In this document: positions 46,401 through 52,400 of the stretch, one piece after another
Layout of the letters: every line of letters starts with the position of its first letter
How positions within the stretch are numbered: the stretch's first letter is position 1
DNA from: Bedellia somnulentella
Lineage: Eukaryota; Arthropoda; Insecta; Lepidoptera; Bedelliidae
Direction of reading: 5' to 3'
Assembly (NCBI GenBank): GCA_963576735.1
Contig: OY755170.1
Location: 12,508,567-12,572,566, forward strand
DNA length: 64,000 nucleotides
Notes under the pieces: model-generated
Seen by the model: only the letters and a program-made list of their open reading frames with translations
Database searches by the model: none
What the model was told of the DNA's origin: nothing
Translations under genes and position numbers: made by a program

Positions 46401-49400
46401 CTGAGTTAGTATCCCATAATACAAGTGTTAATTAGTTTGGGGTAACTTGATCTGTGTATAATATGTCCGAACGTGATTGTAATTTTACTCCAACAAATGA
46501 GTAAATAAATTATTTAATTCCAAGTATCAAATAAGTATTGTCATTTCTTACCTTTTAATAACTGAAGCTATAATATCTCAATACCACAATGACGAACCAA
46601 TCAGAATAAGTGTTGGTGAGCAATCAGAAATCAGCCAATCAGCATTAAGGAAGTACAATCTTACTAAACTTACTAGTTTTTTTGCAAAAAACCTAGTAAG
46701 ATTAGAAAATATTTTAACCGTTGTCTAATTATCCGGAATTTTGCAAAATCCCTAGGTTTTTTGCAAAAAACCTAAACATCAAATCATCCTACTACATATA
46801 CAAAAAATATAAAAATCCATAGGTGCCGTTGCAAATTCGGCCGTAACTACCTCGCAGCCAGGTGTAAGTAGGATATATTTTGGTGTGTTTTATACGTTCA
46901 TAAGTTACACGCATATTTCTTAAATGAAATTAAAGGTATTTTTTTTCCTAATATGATAATATATAGTTGCCTGTGAAAAAGTGGCCGCAAATTAGGGTTG
47001 CCATCTGTTAAAAACGCGATATATCCAAATATATTTCACAAACTATGCTATTGTTTCTGTTTATATTTTATGACTTATATAATAACTATATTCATATTTT
47101 TCAAATACTTACTTACTTATACTCACGCCCATTATTCCCATTTGGGGTACACTGAGACTATCGATCACCACTTAGTACCATCTTGACAAACTTCTCTTCC
47201 TTCCCTTACATAAATTATTCTTCTCATACATGCTCTTTTATTCTTCTCACTTCGGACCCCCGCCTAACGTTTCTATCTGATCTAGATACGTTTTACGTAA
47301 TTAATATTATGGAAAATTACTAAATATAATAAAACATTAATTTTAAATAAAATAAAAAATATATTAATTGATCAAGTGAACAGGAAAAATGTGTATGTAT
47401 GAAAACAACAACATTTTGTTATGTCTTATTTTCACGAAAGAAAATATATACTTATGCAATCCACATTTGAAAAAATACTATTTTTATTACAGTTCGTTCA
47501 TACATTTTAAATTACTTACTAAATATTATTTAAAAAAAAACAGCATATTTAAAAAAGTCGAGCCAGACGTTGTCATAAAAGGCTCGAATGGCTGTGCATA
47601 ATGCTGTTCTGGTTCTCACGTTGATGTATGGTAGTGAATGTTGGGCATGGCAGAAGAAGCATGAAAGTAGAGTTAATGCAGTGGAAATGAGATTCCTCAG
47701 AAGTACACTTCTGATTACATATATGTAATGTAAGGTTGTATGATAGAGTGAAAAAGGAATATTAAGGGGGCTTGGGCACTTAGAGAGGATGGATGAAAAT
47801 AAAGTAGCGAAAGAGATATATAGAGCCAATGTGGATGGGATTGTTAGTAGAGGACGGCCTCGTAAAACGTTTCTGGATCAGATAGAATACGTTCTTATAA
47901 AGGCGGGGTCCGAAGTGAGAAGAATAAAAGGGCATGTATGAGAAGAATAATTAATGTAAGGGAAGCAAGAGAAGTTTGACAAGATGGTACTAAGTGGTGA
48001 TCGATAGTCTCTGCGTACCCCAATGGGAATAATGGACGTGAGTATAAGTAAGTAAGTATTTGAAAAATATGAATATAGTTATTATATAAGTCATAAAATA
48101 TAAACAGAATCAATAGCATATTTTGTGAAATATATTTGGATATATTGCGTTTTTAACAGATGGCAACACTAATTTGCGGCTACTTTTTCAAAGGCAACTA
48201 TATATTATCATATTAGGAAAAAAAAACCTTTAATTTCATATAAGAAACATGCGTGTAACTTATGAACGTATAAAACACACCAAAATATAACCTACTTACA
48301 CCTGGCTGCGAGGTAGTTGCGGCCGAATTTTAAACGGCACCTATGGATTTTTATATTCTTTATATACATTGCTATGATGGGGATTTTATTATATTTCGAA
48401 AACAAGTGAACGAAATTTGTCTCCGCAAAATGATAAACATTAATTAAATTAAAATTACTTGCGGCCACTTTTGCCTGGCTGCGTCTTGTCAGTGTATTCT
48501 CCTATTCATAAACTTATGTTAAAATATGTGTTTGACTCTACGTAATGAACGTAGAGATTTAGCAGCGGGATCTTATACTATAATTATTGTTACAAATTAT
48601 GATTCTAGAATGGTAATTTAGCTATCTAATGGTGAAACAATATTTAAATCGGTAGAGCAGTTTCGGAGCCTATTTATTATTGAAAACAAAGCACAAACTA
48701 ACCTATCCTCTTTATAATAAGTATAGATATTAATACATTTACAAATGCTTGCAGCTTCACATCTCAAATGGATGGTAGGTTTTTCTGCACATTTACTATC
48801 TTTTGGATATCGAGGATTTACTCATGGAGCTTAATAAATGTTAATAGTATTCAGGCGGACTCAATATAATCACACAATATTCAAAGTTTCCCCGTCACAT
48901 ACGTATGGATTAACAAATTATTTTTTACGACATCAAATAATTTTGCACTTCTATCAAAAATTCAAAACTGCTTATCTTAATGGTTAATAAATTACGAGGT
49001 GCCAAAAGATATGATTATAATTATGTTCCTGGAGTCTATTAGAGTGAGAATACCAGTAAGACGTATAATAAATACATGTAAAACGTTTAGATGGGAAACC
49101 GGTTTGCCGGTCGGTCGCCCCGGCTCACATAAAAAATAACAAAAGTAGTAGAGTCGGGATGGGAGCAGGTTCTAGCCAGCAGCCAGACGACTCCTGGTAG
49201 ACAGGGCGGCGCCTTCAATATTTTACATTTTACCTTCACTGTCTCTTCTATATTTCTTAAAACGTATATACCTCAGAGTTATCAAGAGACGTTTACCATA
49301 TAATCTTACAGTGGAATACCCTGTTAAATGTATTAAAGTGTCTCAAGTATTGGTTTTGGAAATTGCGCTGGTGCACTTGTCGAGTCGGTAGCTTCTATCC

Positions 49401-52400
49401 TAATTGGATGGCGTGCAACGAAATTGAGTTCAAATAACGGCAATTTGAACGATATCAGTTTTAATAAGCGATTGCAATAAAAGAGTTTCACTCCTGCTTA
49501 GCACCGCTTAACACTTTTAATAAAACTTTAAATTAAAGCTGTTAATTGGAGTGATTGTTGACAAGTAAAGTAATTACTATTAATGTATTTGGTGTTTTGG
49601 TAAATTGACAGTTTAATCTTCATTTAGGCGTAACCGGATTATCTCGGAATTTATTTGCTCTTTAAATATATTTTTGGTGTTATAGCTAATTATATGTATA
49701 AATTAAATGAAGAGTCGAAAGAAGAACTTATGCATTATAATGTTTCATATCATAACAGACTATACATCTCAACAAGTCGCATTAAAGTATTCACGTTTAT
49801 TTATATTAAACATACATATACTCACGGCTATAAATCGCCATATATAGCCAGAGCTAAGGAATTAGAAATTCCTCAGCCACTTTTGGAAATGTGAGAGGGG
49901 AAAAGATGGTAAAAATAAAGGTTGTTGGTGATGGGTCCCCAACCGCATCGCCCAAAAATCCCTTAAAAGCCCTAGTACCGTTAGCCTCCTCTTACGTACA
50001 CCCACAGGAAGAAATGGGGTAGAGCTATTCTAAGCCGACACTACACAGCTTACTACTATATTATATAAAAAGACACTATATCATTTAGGTACGAACAATC
50101 ACGATAGCGACGAGTTAAATTAAATTTTGCAAAGAACAAGGCCAATAGGAGAATATACTCGTAGTAGGCAGTGACCAGACCAAAAATCAGTCAAGTTATC
50201 TCTACAGTCGCGTTTTATTCCAAAACACAACTCGCATAACTTTTGTTTCAGTAGTAGTTTTTGTCAAGGTCGCGGTTAGTGTTTTATAAAGTTGGCAATT
50301 ACTGACAAACACAGGTATTAATAAGTACCGGTATAAGCTGCCTTTATTATTAGCAAACTCGTCTGCATTGTGTCCCAATAACAAGCGCACGCAAAGAGAG
50401 ATTTTAGGATTTTTTTGGTCAATGGATGGTCGGTTGGGTACAGGTTTCCTTACACCTTTTGAATGTAAAAAAAAAACAAAGACCCAAAATCTTTTGTGTG
50501 CTGGCGACGAGCAGTCTGGTTCGCCCTTTGCTTTTGTAGCGTCCGTCTAACATAAGAATATGGTAATACTTTCTCACAGAATGAGGTGTTTCGTGTTCAA
50601 CTTAGTAATTATGGTTTGAGTATTGTTATTAACGGCACTTTGCTTCTACCCGGTTATTTTGTATTGAAAAACGTTTATTAAATAATTAATACGGAAACTA
50701 TCACAAAATCCAGTCATACATTCTGCTCACCAGATGTTCTAAGTGGCAATTAATGTTTAATTGACAGTGCGTGTCATCCAATGTAATTTAGAGTCCGTCT
50801 CGTCTCGCAGTTAGTACTCATTCACACACAACTATCATTCGTACAACAAATATTTGTTATCGGAAAAACCAACTTTCGCAACAGACAATAATTAAAAAAG
50901 TAAAAATTCATGTAACTTTGCTTAAATATTCATAAATACACGAAATAAAAACAAATATTAAAAAGTTCACAGCAAGGATACAAAGTGGAAGAATTTAGCT
51001 AACTTTATTAGCCAACTCTTGACGTTTTTTTTTCGATTAATCCTTTTGCCATGAATTATGCGATTAGTTTTGCCAAAGGTATTTTAAGTGTTTTATACCT
51101 GGGTTTTATTTAAAAGTAGTAAATGAAGTCAATCTGTGATTCGGAATGGTATCTCATATCGTTTGCGCGAGTTTTGATTATTTTATGATCAAGGCATATT
51201 AGTGCATATTAAAGTTTTTAAAGTATTTGTGTCATTGAATAATGAGTAACAAAGGGCTGCAGCCCACGCAGGTCGATGGCCCACCGCTACTACGAAAGCG
51301 ATATACGATAGGACGCGCAAATGAAATATACAAAACACCTTATAAAATCATATTTTCTTATCATGCTTTGATTAAAAATCGTTTAAACAATTGTTTATGA
51401 ATTGTAAACAGTTTTATTGATTAATCGATTTCGATAATTGAATGTACTTTAAGTTTAATATTTGTTTTCCTACTAATACTGTTATTTTGCCTAGGTGATA
51501 CTATCCGTTCAAATAACAGGGGCATCTTAAAATTTTGTAATAATTTAATATGTTCCTGTTTGTACCGAGATGGAGCCATACGGAATAGAAGCAAATTTAC
51601 GTGGATTGAGTTCTTCCGGCCGGTAATAGCATCACTGTGATTGTGATACCATTTAACTAATTTAGAAACAATAAAATATCCATTATCTAATAATTTCATT
51701 CTCGTCAACAAACTTATTTTGCTTACGTTTCGACAAATTCTCAGAAATAAAGCACAGACAACTGCGTTATACTTGATTTTATGAGCTAATGGTATATAAT
51801 ATATTTTGAATTTATAATAAAGTACAATAAACACAAGTATCAAACATAATTTAAGAGCCGACGATTAACTAGAAATTATAACATTAAATTATAGCTCAAT
51901 ACGGTGGGAAGAGAATTTTTAGAAAAATTTTTGGATAGTATAAACAATTAAACAACATCTGGTAGCTCATTTTTGTTTATGTTTGTCTGTTAACAATGTA
52001 CCTCTTGTTAACAGGCGAGCCAGATTTAACTTTGGAAAATCAGCATAGGAAAATTATAGGATTCGACTAGTTTACAGCATTTTACATTCATATTGAGTGA
52101 ATAACGTCGGTTTATTTTAAGTTGAAGTTAAGGAATTCGGTCTTTTTCTGCTAGACTCAATAACAAGAGTACCGTTACTATCTATAAACTAGAATAGGTA
52201 ACATGGGTATCTCTGATGATGTCGTAAGCTCACCAGTCCGCGTGCAATCCGGGCGTCCGTTCCGGACCGCCGTGCCGGGCAGCGGCTTCCCGCCGGGCGC
52301 CACGCACCAGCAGCCGCCGGCCGCGCTGCCCGCCGAGCACTGCACGGCCGCGTACGTGCCGTCCGCCCGGCACTTGGGCACGAACGTGGCGCGCCGCCCG

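Larger units (their letters stand above)
45400..48582. repeat. 3.2-kb nested palindrome in SMOC intron 3
   Basis: Left arm 45400-47300 and right arm 47864-48582 are inverted copies (outer TAGTATAAGATCCCGCTGCT versus AGCAGCGGGATCTTATACTA). The left arm is about 1.2 kb longer because of two insertions (45490-45740 and 45880-46796). Without them both arms are about 720 bases. The spacer 47301-47863 includes an RTE-like coding fragment. Confidence 0.9.

Noticed and set aside
47389..47601. 70-codon frame in the palindrome spacer
   Set aside because: Low-complexity AT-rich translation running into a dead LINE fragment.
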